Shown here in pieces: positions 41,022-50,746 of a stretch of DNA of 64,000 bases. Source of the DNA: Thermoproteota archaeon (GTDB taxonomy: Archaea > Korarchaeota > Korarchaeia > Korarchaeales > Korarchaeaceae). Below the pieces are notes generated by a model, which was given only the letters and a program-made list of their open reading frames with translations, had not been told where the DNA came from and ran no database searches. The stretch's first letter is position 1, and each line of letters opens with the position of its first letter. Made by a program: the position numbers and the translations under genes. Where the stretch lies: assembly GCA_027491915.1 (NCBI GenBank), contig JAOZGC010000002.1, positions 124,001 to 188,000 on the forward strand, given 5' to 3'.

Positions 41022-42087
41022 AGGGGTCGGCATAGTTGGTTGGGGGGTGTACATACCCGTCCACAGGATAAGGGCCGAGGAGTTGGCCAGGGCGTGGGGC
41101 AGGGACTGGAAGAGGTTCGCCGCCGGGGTCTTCGTTGAGGAGAAGAGCCTGCCGGGGCTCGACGAGGACACGTTCACGATAGCCTACGAGGCCGCCAAGA
41201 ACGCGCTTAGGAGGGCCAGGATAGATCCCAAGAGCGTGAGGGCGGTCTACGTCGGGACTGAGTCGAAGCCGTACGCCGTCAAGCCAACATCCACCATGTT
41301 GATAGAGGCCCTGGACCTCGGCGAGAGGAGCACCACCGGAGCCGACTTCGAGTTCGCGTGCAAGGCCGGAACAGAGGCCCTGGAGGCCACGATAGGTCTG
41401 GTCGGCTCTGGCATGATAGATTACGGCCTGGTTATAGGCGCCGACACTGCCCAGGGGGCGCCGGGCGATCCCCTGGAGTATACCGCCGCCTCCGGGGGAG
41501 CAGCGCTCGTGATCGGGCCTGTCGAGAACTCGATCGCCGAGATAGTGGCATCTCACTCGTTCGTGACCGACACACCCGACTTCTGGCGTCGGAAACTGGT
41601 TAAGTATCCGGCCCACACGAAGGCCTTCACCGGAGTCCCAGCCTACTTCAGACACATAACGACCGCGGCGAGGGCCCTGATGGACGAGCTGGGAACCAAC
41701 CCAGGGGATTACGACTACGCGGTGTTCCACCAGCCGAACGGCAAGTTCCCCCTGAGGGTCGGCAAGATGCTCGGCTTCCCCAAGGAGAAGATACTACCAG
41801 GCCTGATAACCCCAAAGATCGGAAATACCTACAGCGGATCGTCCCTCGTGGGTTTGTCTGCCGTGTTGGATGTTGCCAAGCCGGGTCAGAAGATCCTCGT
41901 CGCCTCCTTTGGCTCCGGCGCCGGGAGCGACGCCTTCCACATAGAGGTCCTCGACGGGATAGAGGAGGCTCAAGCGCTGGCCCCCAGAGTTTCGGACTAC
42001 GTGAACTGGAAGAGGTACGTGGACTACGCAATCTACGCCAGGAACAGAAGGATGTACAAGATGCCGAACGACATGGGAGCCTACTGA
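41005..42087 (+). CDS. Hydroxymethylglutaryl-CoA synthase
   Basis: Condenses acetyl-CoA with acetoacetyl-CoA, the second step of the mevalonate route to archaeal isoprenoid lipids. About 360 aa from ATG 41005; an upstream in-frame ATG at 40978 is possible. The catalytic Cys is in [19 protein letters not shown], the His in [18 protein letters not shown], and [19 protein letters not shown] is conserved. It overlaps iorB by 17 nt. In archaea this enzyme forms a channelling complex with thiolase and the DUF35 protein encoded next. Confidence 0.94.
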   Translation: MVRPDRGVGIVGWGVYIPVHRIRAEELARAWGRDWKRFAAGVFVEEKSLPGLDEDTFTIAYEAAKNALRRARIDPKSVRAVYVGTESKPYAVKPTSTMLIEALDLGERSTTGADFEFACKAGTEALEATIGLVGSGMIDYGLVIGADTAQGAPGDPLEYTAASGGAALVIGPVENSIAEIVASHSFVTDTPDFWRRKLVKYPAHTKAFTGVPAYFRHITTAARALMDELGTNPGDYDYAVFHQPNGKFPLRVGKMLGFPKEKILPGLITPKIGNTYSGSSLVGLSAVLDVAKPGQKILVASFGSGAGSDAFHIEVLDGIEEAQALAPRVSDYVNWKRYVDYAIYARNRRMYKMPNDMGAY

Positions 42088-42108
42088 CCTATTTGGAGAG
42101 GTGGGATC

Positions 42109-43245
42109 GTGACGAGCGTGTCGATAACCGGGGTCGGCCTCACCAAGATTGGCCAGCATTGGGATCGCTCCCTCCGGAGCCTCGCCGTCGAGGCCGCCTC
42201 GAGGGCGATGGAGGACTCCGGGATTGAGGGGGTGGATGCCATATTCGTCGGGAACATGATGTCCGGTCTGCTGAACGGCCAGGAGAACCTGGGATCCCTC
42301 TTGGCAGACTACCTCGGCCTGGCGGGGATCCCGTCGGTTAAGGTGGAGGCGGCGTGCGCCTCCGGGGGGGCTGCCGCAGTCCAGGGCTTCATGGCCGTCA
42401 AGTCGGGCCTCTTCCGGAGGGTCCTCGTCGTTGGGGTCGAGAAGATGACCGACATGACCGACTCGGAGGACGTGAGCGCCGCGCTGGCCACGGCCGCCGA
42501 CGCCGAGTACGAGGTGTTCTACGGAGCGACCTTCGTCTCGCTCAACGCCCTCATCATGAGGCTGTACGCCAGGAGATACGGCCTGTCTGAGGAGGACTTC
42601 GGTTACCTCCCCATACTTATGCACTCTAACGCGTCGGACACGCCGCACGCCCAGCTCAGGTTCAAGATAGACATGGAGAGGTATCTGGGCTCCCCCATGA
42701 TCTCGGACCCCCTCAGGCTCATGGATGCGGCCCCAGTGGGGGACGGTGCGGCGGCCGTGGTGTTGGAGGGATCGGATTCCGGGGTTGAGGTGGCAGGCGT
42801 GGGCATGGCCACAGATCAAATTGCCCTCCACAGCAGGGGGGACCTACTCAGACTGCCGGCCGTGGAGCTGGCAGCAAGGAGGGCCATGGAGATGGCTGGT
42901 ATAACCCAAAAGGAAGTCGACGTGTTCCAGATACACGACGCGTTCAGCGTCATGGGCTACCTGAACATGGAGTCGATAGGCCTGGCCGAGCCGGGTCGGG
43001 CTTACATCCTCGCGGAGTCCGGGGAGATCGCCAGGGACGGACCTGTTCCTGTCAACCCGGAGGGCGGTCTGAAGGCCCGGGGCCACCCGGTGGGGGCCAC
43101 CGGGATATACCAGCTGGCGGAGCTGTACAATCAGATAGTCGGCAGGGCCGGCCCGAGTCAGGTAGAGGGGGCGAAGCTGGGCTTCGCGATCAACGTCGGA
43201 GGGACCGGGTCCAACGTCGCCGCGGTAGTGTTGAGGGGGAGGTGA
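42109..43245 (+). CDS. Acetyl-CoA C-acetyltransferase (archaeal thiolase)
   Basis: 378-aa thiolase of the SCP2-like archaeal class that makes acetoacetyl-CoA for HMG-CoA synthase. The nucleophilic Cys is in KVEAACASGGAAAVQGFMAV, the active-site His in FQIHDAFSVMGYLNME, and the C-terminal PEGGLKARGHPVGATGIYQL plus FAINVGGTGSNVAAVVL are typical. It starts 21 nt after HMG-CoA synthase, with GTG 42109 following GGAGAGGTGG, and precedes the DUF35 gene by 6 nt. Confidence 0.94.
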   Translation: MTSVSITGVGLTKIGQHWDRSLRSLAVEAASRAMEDSGIEGVDAIFVGNMMSGLLNGQENLGSLLADYLGLAGIPSVKVEAACASGGAAAVQGFMAVKSGLFRRVLVVGVEKMTDMTDSEDVSAALATAADAEYEVFYGATFVSLNALIMRLYARRYGLSEEDFGYLPILMHSNASDTPHAQLRFKIDMERYLGSPMISDPLRLMDAAPVGDGAAAVVLEGSDSGVEVAGVGMATDQIALHSRGDLLRLPAVELAARRAMEMAGITQKEVDVFQIHDAFSVMGYLNMESIGLAEPGRAYILAESGEIARDGPVPVNPEGGLKARGHPVGATGIYQLAELYNQIVGRAGPSQVEGAKLGFAINVGGTGSNVAAVVLRGR

Positions 43246-43251
43246 GCGATC

Positions 43252-43674
43252 GTGTGGTCCGTCAAGGCGAGCGTGCCGTCTCTCTGGAGGGAGGCCCCCT
43301 CCAGATACAGGTTGGAGGCCACCGAGTGCGTCGAGTGCGGCGCCAGACACTACCCACCGAGGGAGATCTGCCCCAGGTGCGGCTCGAAGAATCTCAGGAG
43401 GGTGAGGCTGCCCGAGAGCGGGAAGGTGATCTCCTTCACCCACGTCAGGGCGCCCCTGAGGGGTTTCGAGTACTACACCCCCTTGACGCTGGCGATAATA
43501 GAGCTGGACGACGGGACCAGGATCCTAGGTCAGCTGACCGACGTCGATCCGGAAGATGTGGTCGAGGGGATGAGGGTCTCCGCGGTTATAAGGATCGTCA
43601 GGGTCAGCGGGGAGACGGGCGTCGTCTCTTACGCCCTGAAGTTCAGGCCGGAGATGCCGACTGGTGATCGCTGA
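43252..43674 (+). CDS. DUF35 zinc-ribbon/OB-fold acyl-CoA-binding protein
   Basis: 140-aa partner of archaeal thiolase and HMG-CoA synthase that bridges the two enzymes and binds CoA. The zinc ribbon is CVECGARHYPPREICPRCG, followed by an OB fold (GKVISFTHVRAPLRG, RILGQLTDVDPEDV). It is located directly after thiolase and before HMG-CoA reductase, the expected context. Confidence 0.93.
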   Translation: MWSVKASVPSLWREAPSRYRLEATECVECGARHYPPREICPRCGSKNLRRVRLPESGKVISFTHVRAPLRGFEYYTPLTLAIIELDDGTRILGQLTDVDPEDVVEGMRVSAVIRIVRVSGETGVVSYALKFRPEMPTGDR

Positions 43675-43712
43675 GGGGGGGCGAGGGGACGGGGTCGGAT
43701 CTCGCGAGGCGG

Positions 43713-44921
43713 GTGCTGGCGGGCGAGCTCAGCCTGAGGAGGCTATCCGAGCTGACCACCAGCGAGAACGAGGCAGCCGAGCTGAGGAGGAAGTTCCTCG
43801 AGGACGTGACTGGGGCCGACCTGTCCCCGCTGGCAGCCCCCCAACTTAACTTCGACGAGCTGGTCGGCCGCAACATAGAGAATCCTGTGGGGGCCGCCTC
43901 CATACCCCTGGGCGTGGTGGGCCCCCTCAAGGTGGAGGGAGACTACGCCAGGGGGGTTTTCTTCCCCGTGCTAGCCACCAGCGAGGGAGCCCTGGTCGCC
44001 TCGGTCAACAGGGGCGTCGCGGCCATCCACAAATCGGGAGGTGCGAGGGCGGCTGTTCTAAATGACGAGATGACCAGGGCGCCGCTCATCAAGACGAGCG
44101 GACTCGGAGAGTCGCTGAGGATAGCCAGGTGGGTGGAGGACAACCTGACCCTACTCCAAGAGGAGGTCTCCGAGGTGACCCGCCACGGGAGGCTCATCGG
44201 GGTTAGGGCCTTTCCCCACGGCAGGAATCTCTTCCTCAGGCTGAGGTTCTCGACGGGGGACGCCATGGGGATGAACATGGTTACCATAGCCTCGGAGAGA
44301 ATAGTCCGCAGGATAATGGAGGAGTTCCCCGGGGTGATCGAGGTGGCCCTCAGCGGCAACCTGTGCACGGACAAGAAGCCGGCCGCGGTAAACTGGGTGT
44401 CAGGCAGAGGTAAGACCGTGGCGGCGGAGGCCGTCATAGGCAGGAGGATAGTATCCTCCGTCTTGAAGACCTCCCCCGAGGAGATCTTCGAGGTGTACTG
44501 GAGGAAGAATCTCCTGGGATCGGCGGCCGCCGGGACCCTGGGGGGCTTCAACGCCCACTTCGCCAACATAGTGGCGGCCATGTTCGCCGCCTACGGCCAA
44601 GATCTGGCCCAGGTGGTCGAGTCCAGCATGGGAATCAGCGTCTTCGAACTGACAGAGCGAGGGGACCTCTACTCCTCGGTAATCCTGCCGTCCCTGGAAG
44701 TCGGCACCGTTGGAGGCGGGACCCGCCTGCCGCACGCCAGGGCCGCCCTCTCAGCGTTGGGGTGCCTCGGCGGGGGGAGACCTCCCGGTTCCAACGCCAA
44801 GAAGTTCGCGGAGATAGTCGCCGCCACGGTCCTGGCTGGGGAGCTCTCGCTCCTGGCCTCCCTGGCGGAGGGCAGCCTCGCCCGGAGTCACAGGATGTTG
44901 GGCAGGGGGGGCCAACTTTAA
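43713..44921 (+). CDS. hmgA: Hydroxymethylglutaryl-CoA reductase
   Basis: Reduces HMG-CoA to mevalonate using NADPH. 402 aa, class I type. Motifs are ENPVGAASIPLGVVGPLKVE, FSTGDAMGMNMVTIASERIV, LCTDKKPAAVNWVSGRGKTV with the catalytic Lys, GTVGGGTRLPHARAAL and the C-terminal SHRMLGRGG carrying the catalytic His. GTG 43713 is the only standard start candidate after the previous stop in this frame. It ends the regulator-ior-mevalonate gene run; gatD follows after 24 nt. Confidence 0.95.
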   Translation: MLAGELSLRRLSELTTSENEAAELRRKFLEDVTGADLSPLAAPQLNFDELVGRNIENPVGAASIPLGVVGPLKVEGDYARGVFFPVLATSEGALVASVNRGVAAIHKSGGARAAVLNDEMTRAPLIKTSGLGESLRIARWVEDNLTLLQEEVSEVTRHGRLIGVRAFPHGRNLFLRLRFSTGDAMGMNMVTIASERIVRRIMEEFPGVIEVALSGNLCTDKKPAAVNWVSGRGKTVAAEAVIGRRIVSSVLKTSPEEIFEVYWRKNLLGSAAAGTLGGFNAHFANIVAAMFAAYGQDLAQVVESSMGISVFELTERGDLYSSVILPSLEVGTVGGGTRLPHARAALSALGCLGGGRPPGSNAKKFAEIVAATVLAGELSLLASLAEGSLARSHRMLGRGGQL

Positions 44922-44945
44922 TCCCAGGGGAGGAGAGATCGAGGG

Positions 44946-46292
44946 ATGGGTCTCTCCTACAGGGGAAGGGCGAGGGCCCTATTGGAGGAAGCCGGGGCTG
45001 AGGACTACGACCTGTTGGAAATGAGGACCGGATCTCGGAAGCTCTCCGGGATCCTGATGCCGAGACCTGAGATACTGGACGATGAGCACGTCGTGATCAA
45101 GTTGGACAACGGCTACAACATGGGAGTAGCCGTCGCCAAGATCTCGGGCGTCAGAGTGCTCAGGAAGGGCGGCGCGGCCCCTGAGCGCAGGCCGCCCGCC
45201 CCGTCTGCCCCCCGTGGAGGCCTTCCCAAGGTCTCCATACTGGCCACCGGCGGGACCATAGCCTCGAGGGTCGAGTATTCCACCGGCGCCGTCAGGCCGA
45301 CCGAGAGTCCTGAGGAGCTCTTGGATCTCATCCCAGAGATGGGAGAGGCGGCCGACGTGTCCTATAAGTCCATAATGGCGGTCTTCAGCGAGGACATCTC
45401 CCCGGAAGACTGGGTCGAGATAGCCCGCGCCGCCGCCTCGGAACTAAACTCGGGGGCCTCCGGAGTGGTGGTGGCCCACGGCACCGACACCATGCACTAC
45501 ACGGCGGCGGCCCTCTCCTTCCTCCTCCAGAATCTCACGAAACCCGTGATCCTCGTGGGGGCTCAGAGATCCATAGACAGACCCAGCACCGACGCCGTGC
45601 TGAACCTCTCCTCCGCCGTGAGGATGGCGGCCTACGGTCCGGCGGCCGAGGTCATGATAGTGATGCACGGGAGCACGTCCGACGACTTTGCCTTTGCCAT
45701 AAGGGGGGTTAAGGCCAGGAAGATGCACACCTCGAGGAGGGACGCGTTCCTCCCGGTGAACGAACCCCCCATCGCCGTCATATCCTCGGGGGGTGACATA
45801 GAGATCACGGGGAGGATAAGGCGTCGGAGGGGGAGTGGGAAGGTGGACGTCGACCCCAGGATAGAACCCAGGGTGGCCCTGATATACGCGTGGCCCTCCA
45901 TTACTGGAGATTACCTGCGGGCGGTATCATCCTCCGGATATGAGGGGGTGGTCATAGCGGGCACCGGCCTGGGCCACGTGCCAAATAGGATCATCTCCGA
46001 GATAGGGGAGCTCGTGGACTCCGGAATCCCCGTGGTGATATCCTCCCAGTGCCTCTTCGGGAGGGTGAACCTGAGGGTCTACTCCACGGGTCGGAGGCTG
46101 CTGGCCGCCGGGGCTATCCCGGCGGGGGACATGCTCCCGGAGGTGGCCACGGTTAAGCTGATGGTCGGGCTGGGGAGGGGATACCGGGGCGACGAGCTGA
46201 GGGAGTTCATGACCTCCAACATCGCCGGGGAGATCTCCGAGTCGATTCCCCCAAACTCCTTCCCGCCGTGCTATCGCCCGGGGGCGATATAG
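44946..46292 (+). CDS. gatD: Glu-tRNA(Gln) amidotransferase subunit D
   Basis: 448-aa L-asparaginase-like subunit that releases ammonia from an amide donor for the archaeal GatDE pathway to Gln-tRNA. The N-terminal small barrel (YRGRARALLEEAGAEDYDLL) precedes the asparaginase domain with SILATGGTIASRVEYSTGAV, GVVVAHGTDTMHYTAAAL and KPVILVGAQRSIDRPSTDA, the two threonine-containing catalytic motifs. gatE begins at the next base after the stop. Confidence 0.96.
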   Translation: MGLSYRGRARALLEEAGAEDYDLLEMRTGSRKLSGILMPRPEILDDEHVVIKLDNGYNMGVAVAKISGVRVLRKGGAAPERRPPAPSAPRGGLPKVSILATGGTIASRVEYSTGAVRPTESPEELLDLIPEMGEAADVSYKSIMAVFSEDISPEDWVEIARAAASELNSGASGVVVAHGTDTMHYTAAALSFLLQNLTKPVILVGAQRSIDRPSTDAVLNLSSAVRMAAYGPAAEVMIVMHGSTSDDFAFAIRGVKARKMHTSRRDAFLPVNEPPIAVISSGGDIEITGRIRRRRGSGKVDVDPRIEPRVALIYAWPSITGDYLRAVSSSGYEGVVIAGTGLGHVPNRIISEIGELVDSGIPVVISSQCLFGRVNLRVYSTGRRLLAAGAIPAGDMLPEVATVKLMVGLGRGYRGDELREFMTSNIAGEISESIPPNSFPPCYRPGAI

Positions 46293-48185
46293 TTGGTTGA
46301 CGTTCCCCGCGTCAGGGTCGGACTGGAGATACACCAGAGGCTGGCGACCCACAAGCTCTTCTGCAACTGCCCATCGGAGCTGAGAGAAGATGAGCCGGAC
46401 TACTGGGCGCGTCGCAGGCTCAGGGTGTCGTACAGCGAGCTTGGCTCCATAGACCCGGCCGCCAGATTTGAGAGTCTGAGGAACAGGACGTTCACCTACG
46501 GGGCGTACTCGGACGCCACGTGCGAGGTGGAGCTGGACGAGTCCCCTCCTCTGCCCATGAATCTCGAGGCGCTTGAGATAGCCCTGGAGGTCTCCCTGAT
46601 GCTGGGAATGGATCCCGTGGACGAGGTGCACACCATGAGGAAGATCGTGATAGACGGCAGCAACACCACGGGATTCCAGAGAACCGCCCTGGTGGCCATG
46701 GGGGGAGAGGTGAAGACGTCGAGCGGGACCGTTAGGCTGAAGACCCTATGTCTCGAGGAGGAGAGCGCCTACATAATCTCCACCGCCCCCGAGGGGGCGA
46801 CCTACAGATTGGACAGGCTCGGCATACCCCTAATAGAGCTGGCCACCGAGGCCGACATAACATCACCTTCTCAGGCCAGGGAGACGGCCTTGACCTTGGG
46901 GAGGGTGCTGAGGGCCACGGGAAAGGTGCAGAGGGGAATAGGGACGATACGGCAGGACTTAAACGTCAGCATAGAGGGAGGCGCCAGGCAGGAGATAAAG
47001 GGGGTTCAGGAGCTAGCCCTTATACCCAAGATAGTCGAGAGGGAGGCCGTGAGACAGGCCACCCTCCTGGAGCTCAGGGACAGGATAAGGGAGACCGTGG
47101 GGGAGGTTAGGGTCTCGGAGCCGAGGGACGTGACGTCGGCGCTCCTTGGGTCAAAATCTAGGTTGATAAGGAGGGCCCTCTCCAACGGTGAGAGGATCTT
47201 TGGGGTAAGGGTCGACGGCCTGGCCGGATTCCTCGGCGTCGAGATACAGCCCGGGAGGAGATTTGGGACGGAGCTCTCGGGATACGCCAAGGTTTTTGGA
47301 GGGGTAGGTGGAATAATTCACTCCGACGAGCTGCCGGGATACGGCATATCGGAGGACGAAGTGCGCGCGCTGAGGGAGGCGCTGGGGGCGGACAGGTCAG
47401 ACGCCTTCATACTGGTCCTCGCCGAGGAGGCGGCCGCCTCCACGGCCCTGGAGGCCGTGTCCGAGAGGCTGATCCAAGCGGGTCTGGGGGTCCCCGAAGA
47501 GACCAGGAGGGCCCTGCCCGACGGCAACACAGAGTTCATGAGGCCGCTTCCTGGTCCCGCCAGAATGTATCCCGAGACGGACGTTTTTCCAGTCAAAACC
47601 GGCCCGCTCATCGAGAGAATCTTGAGGAAAGGGCTTCCAGAGATGCCGGATGCGACCATCGATCGTCTGCAGAGAGAATATGGGCTGACTAGGGAGCACG
47701 CGGAGATGCTCTTGGACGAGGGGAGGGTCGGCCTGTTCGAGCGGGTGGCGGCCGCGTCGGGGAACCTATCCCCCAGGTACGTCGCGGCCATCCTGACCTC
47801 CGAGATGAGGGCCCTCAAGAGGGAGGGGGTGGATGTGGAAGGGATAGGGGAGGAATCCCTCTCCGAGATAGTGTCTCTGGTCGACTCCGGCATCCTCCCG
47901 AAGGAGGGAGTCCGCGACGCGTTGACCGAGGTGGCAGAGAGGGGACCCGCAGCCCTAGAAGATCTGCGGAGACGTAAACCGCCGTCCGAATCTGAAATAA
48001 GAGATATCGTGAGAAAGTTAATCAGGGACAACGCGGAGCTGGTCTCCCGCAGGGGCGAAAGGGCGTTCTCCCCCCTGATGGGGGAGGCTATGCGGATCCT
48101 CAGGGGGAGGGCCCCCGGTTCTCTCGTGAGCGGGATCCTTAAGGAGGAGCTGAGGAGGGCCCTCAGAGGTACCCCTCGAGGCTAA
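46293..48185 (+). CDS. gatE: Glu-tRNA(Gln) amidotransferase subunit E
   Basis: 630-aa GatB-related subunit that activates and amidates Glu-tRNA(Gln). TTG 46293 abuts the gatD stop. Seen are VGLEIHQRLATHKLFCNCPS, FTYGAYSDATCEVELDESPP, GSNTTGFQRTALVAMGGEVK, and GIGTIRQDLNVSIEGGARQE, with an inserted AspRS-like domain and a C-terminal GatB/Yqey tail region. Its end converges on polB with a 23-nt overlap. Confidence 0.96.
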   Translation: MVDVPRVRVGLEIHQRLATHKLFCNCPSELREDEPDYWARRRLRVSYSELGSIDPAARFESLRNRTFTYGAYSDATCEVELDESPPLPMNLEALEIALEVSLMLGMDPVDEVHTMRKIVIDGSNTTGFQRTALVAMGGEVKTSSGTVRLKTLCLEEESAYIISTAPEGATYRLDRLGIPLIELATEADITSPSQARETALTLGRVLRATGKVQRGIGTIRQDLNVSIEGGARQEIKGVQELALIPKIVEREAVRQATLLELRDRIRETVGEVRVSEPRDVTSALLGSKSRLIRRALSNGERIFGVRVDGLAGFLGVEIQPGRRFGTELSGYAKVFGGVGGIIHSDELPGYGISEDEVRALREALGADRSDAFILVLAEEAAASTALEAVSERLIQAGLGVPEETRRALPDGNTEFMRPLPGPARMYPETDVFPVKTGPLIERILRKGLPEMPDATIDRLQREYGLTREHAEMLLDEGRVGLFERVAAASGNLSPRYVAAILTSEMRALKREGVDVEGIGEESLSEIVSLVDSGILPKEGVRDALTEVAERGPAALEDLRRRKPPSESEIRDIVRKLIRDNAELVSRRGERAFSPLMGEAMRILRGRAPGSLVSGILKEELRRALRGTPRG

Positions 48186-50652
48186 CCCTCCCCTTCCCCC
48201 GACCGGAGAGCTCGTCGAAGTCCAGGCCTAGGACGTCCAGTACCTGCTCGAAGGTGCTCCTCATGATCTCCAGGTACTTCCTAACGTCGACGTCCTCCGG
48301 CCTCGCCAGGGCGAGCGGCTTCACCCCATCCTTTCCGGTCGTCTTGACGTATTCTATGACCTCCCCGGGGAGGGGCTCTATTCCGGTAGCCTCTTTGATC
48401 ATGCGGGCAGCCTTTACGTGCTGGGGGGTCGTCTTGACGTACGATGAGATCGGCTTGGTCATAACGACCCTGAAGGAGACCTCCCCCATGTCGAACCTCC
48501 TGTCCTCCAACCTGCTCACGTACCTGGATATCACGTTCTTTATGTTCTCGATCGCCCTATCCAGATCATCCGGCGTGTGGACGGCCCTGAGCTCATCTAT
48601 GACCTCCGAGAAGGCCCTCCTCACTATCTCTGGGACGTTCCTCTTCTTTCCCAGGAGACCCTTTATGTCCACGGTGCCGTCGTCTCTGACCCCCAGGTAG
48701 TTCTTCTTCAGGCTTGAGAGTATGACGTACCTGTAGTGCTTGTCCAACTCTATGTCTATGCCGAGCCTGTCCTCTACGATCTCCTCGAACGATTCCAACT
48801 CGTCCAGATCGGCCCCCTCTATGAACAGGGAATCGGTGTCCCCGTAGATCACCCTGAGCCCCATCTCCCTCGCTATCTCGAGGGAGGTCTTTATCGCCTT
48901 CCTCCCGAGCGCCGCTATCATCTCGGCCACCGGGGGAGAGTATAGCGGGAACTTCTCATATCCGAAGACCCCGTAGGAGGCGTTCAACATGACCTTCAGG
49001 CTGCTCTGAATCACGCCGTACCAGGAGCGCTCCTCCTCAGGGATGCTCTCGTCCCTGGAAAGTCTCTTGTACCTGTAGACCCTCAGATCCCGGAGACCCC
49101 CTATCAGTCTGTGGACCAGTCCCACCTCCCTCCTCTTGCATATCCAGTGGGGGAGGGTCTCCACCGGCCTGTTCGACCTGCACTCGTCGTGGGGACAGTT
49201 TATCGTCTCAAAGGAGACCCTCCACCTCTCTATTATTGAGGGATACAGGCTGGCGAAGTCCATCACCGCGACGTCGAAGTGGGCGCCCGGGACCGGCTCC
49301 AGGACGATCGCCCCGGCGTACTTCTTACCCCTTATCGCGGCGCTGCTGTAGGTCTCGGCCCCCCTCACCCTCAGCACATCCTCCGGATTCGGTATGAGCC
49401 ATCTTCTGGACCTGTACTCCGCGTATATCATGCTCTGAATCCACTGGGATATCCCCTCCCTTGACACGTCCTCCAGCGGGAGCCTGGATATCCTGGCGAA
49501 CACGAACAGCAGCTTGAGAAGCTTGTCCCCTATGGCGGTTCCCAGCCTGTAGGTGAGCTCCGCATCCTTCAGACAATATCTCGCCAACAGCCCTGCGTCT
49601 AGGGATCCCAGGTCCTCGGACGGGAGTTCCACCTTCCCCTCCCCGAGCATGGCCTTGGATATCTCGTCCAGAGTGTGGCCAAGGTACCTGTTCCCGAACA
49701 CGTAAACCTGAACCGATCTGTTGCCGTAGAGCTTGTACAGGTCTATGTGCACCCCGGTCCTCAGGAGGGATCTGTTCCTCTCGACTATAACTGGATGCCT
49801 CTTGATGCCCAAGAACTCGGCCCTGGCGGCCAGGTATGGCAGATCAAATCCGTCTCCGTTGAACGTGAACACCACCGGGAGGCTGGAGATCCTGTCGAAG
49901 ACCTCCCTCAGGAGGTCAACCTCAGTTTCGTGGACCGCAACCCTGGCCCCATCGACCTCCTCGGGCTGACTTCCCCTCTTGAGGACGTGGACCTCCCTCA
50001 AGCCGTCTCCAACGATGGCCACCGCTATGACCGGCCTCTTGGGTTCCCTGGGATCTGGGACGTGTCCAACCGGCGTTGAAACCTCTATGTCCACGGCACC
50101 CCTGCTCATCTCGGGTACGGGGCTCTCCAGAAGCCTGGCATATCTCTCTATTATCCCTGCGGTCGTCTCGTCGCTCTTCGGCACGCCCGATAGGTCGGGA
50201 GTTTCTAGGTCGACCGGCCTGATGCGCCCGCTCCCCTCCACCTCGTAGGGGAGACCCGGAACAATCCCGGTGTCGTATATGTAAGACATGTAGTACCTTA
50301 TCCGCGCCTCCCACGCCCCCCAGCCCGATTTCCTCAGCCTCTCCCTCAGAGAGACTGGAGAGCCGCCTATGGCCAGGGGATCGGCCGCCTCCACCTTGAG
50401 AAGCCTCACCCTCCTGAGTGTCAGCGGATCCCACATCTCCACCTGACTCGCGCCCTCGATTCTGGGGGCCAGGGCGGGTCCGGCCGCCTCCCTGATCTCG
50501 CCCTCCGGGGCGTCGGTAAGCAGGTAAGGTTTGTGCCCTGTCATGTCTTTTATATTAAATATCTCTCTCTTTTCCGGATCATAAAAACGCATAACGACTC
50601 TATTTTCATTCTTATCATAATAAACAGATAGCAGAAAGGCCCTTCTCCTCAT
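48163..50652 (-). CDS. polB: Family B DNA polymerase
   Basis: 829-aa replicative-type DNA polymerase. The 3'-5' exonuclease has motifs GAVDIEVSTP, FTFNGDGFDLPYLAARAEFL and YCLKDAELTY. Polymerase motifs A (MDFASLYPSIIERWRVSFET), B (LKVMLNASYGVFGYEK) and C (VIYGDTDSLF) are intact. A C-terminal Lys/Arg-rich region ends without a clear PIP box. The first 100 nt (about 50541-50635) are strikingly AT-rich. The TATA-like GGTTATACAC near 50685 is a plausible promoter. Confidence 0.96.
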   Translation of the reverse strand: MRRRAFLLSVYYDKNENRVVMRFYDPEKREIFNIKDMTGHKPYLLTDAPEGEIREAAGPALAPRIEGASQVEMWDPLTLRRVRLLKVEAADPLAIGGSPVSLRERLRKSGWGAWEARIRYYMSYIYDTGIVPGLPYEVEGSGRIRPVDLETPDLSGVPKSDETTAGIIERYARLLESPVPEMSRGAVDIEVSTPVGHVPDPREPKRPVIAVAIVGDGLREVHVLKRGSQPEEVDGARVAVHETEVDLLREVFDRISSLPVVFTFNGDGFDLPYLAARAEFLGIKRHPVIVERNRSLLRTGVHIDLYKLYGNRSVQVYVFGNRYLGHTLDEISKAMLGEGKVELPSEDLGSLDAGLLARYCLKDAELTYRLGTAIGDKLLKLLFVFARISRLPLEDVSREGISQWIQSMIYAEYRSRRWLIPNPEDVLRVRGAETYSSAAIRGKKYAGAIVLEPVPGAHFDVAVMDFASLYPSIIERWRVSFETINCPHDECRSNRPVETLPHWICKRREVGLVHRLIGGLRDLRVYRYKRLSRDESIPEEERSWYGVIQSSLKVMLNASYGVFGYEKFPLYSPPVAEMIAALGRKAIKTSLEIAREMGLRVIYGDTDSLFIEGADLDELESFEEIVEDRLGIDIELDKHYRYVILSSLKKNYLGVRDDGTVDIKGLLGKKRNVPEIVRRAFSEVIDELRAVHTPDDLDRAIENIKNVISRYVSRLEDRRFDMGEVSFRVVMTKPISSYVKTTPQHVKAARMIKEATGIEPLPGEVIEYVKTTGKDGVKPLALARPEDVDVRKYLEIMRSTFEQVLDVLGLDFDELSGRGKGRVSLEGYL

Positions 50653-50715
50653 GTCGGGTTCCCCGGGCGGCGTAGTGTATAACCCCTCCCCGACCCGACA
50701 GCCCCCGCCGTGAAG

Positions 50716-50727
50716 CCTTTTTTAACC
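50716..50727 (+). promoter_or_regulatory. TATA-like promoter of the secreted-protein gene
   Basis: CCTTTTTTAACC lies about 25 nt upstream of GTG 50747, the leaderless distance. It is separate from the leftward polB element. Confidence 0.5.
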
Positions 50728-50746
50728 CCCTATCCCAGACGCCGCG

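Noticed and set aside
50614-50626. TTATCATAATAAA element as the polB promoter
   Set aside because: It lies inside the polB coding region, downstream of the start, within an AT-rich coding island.
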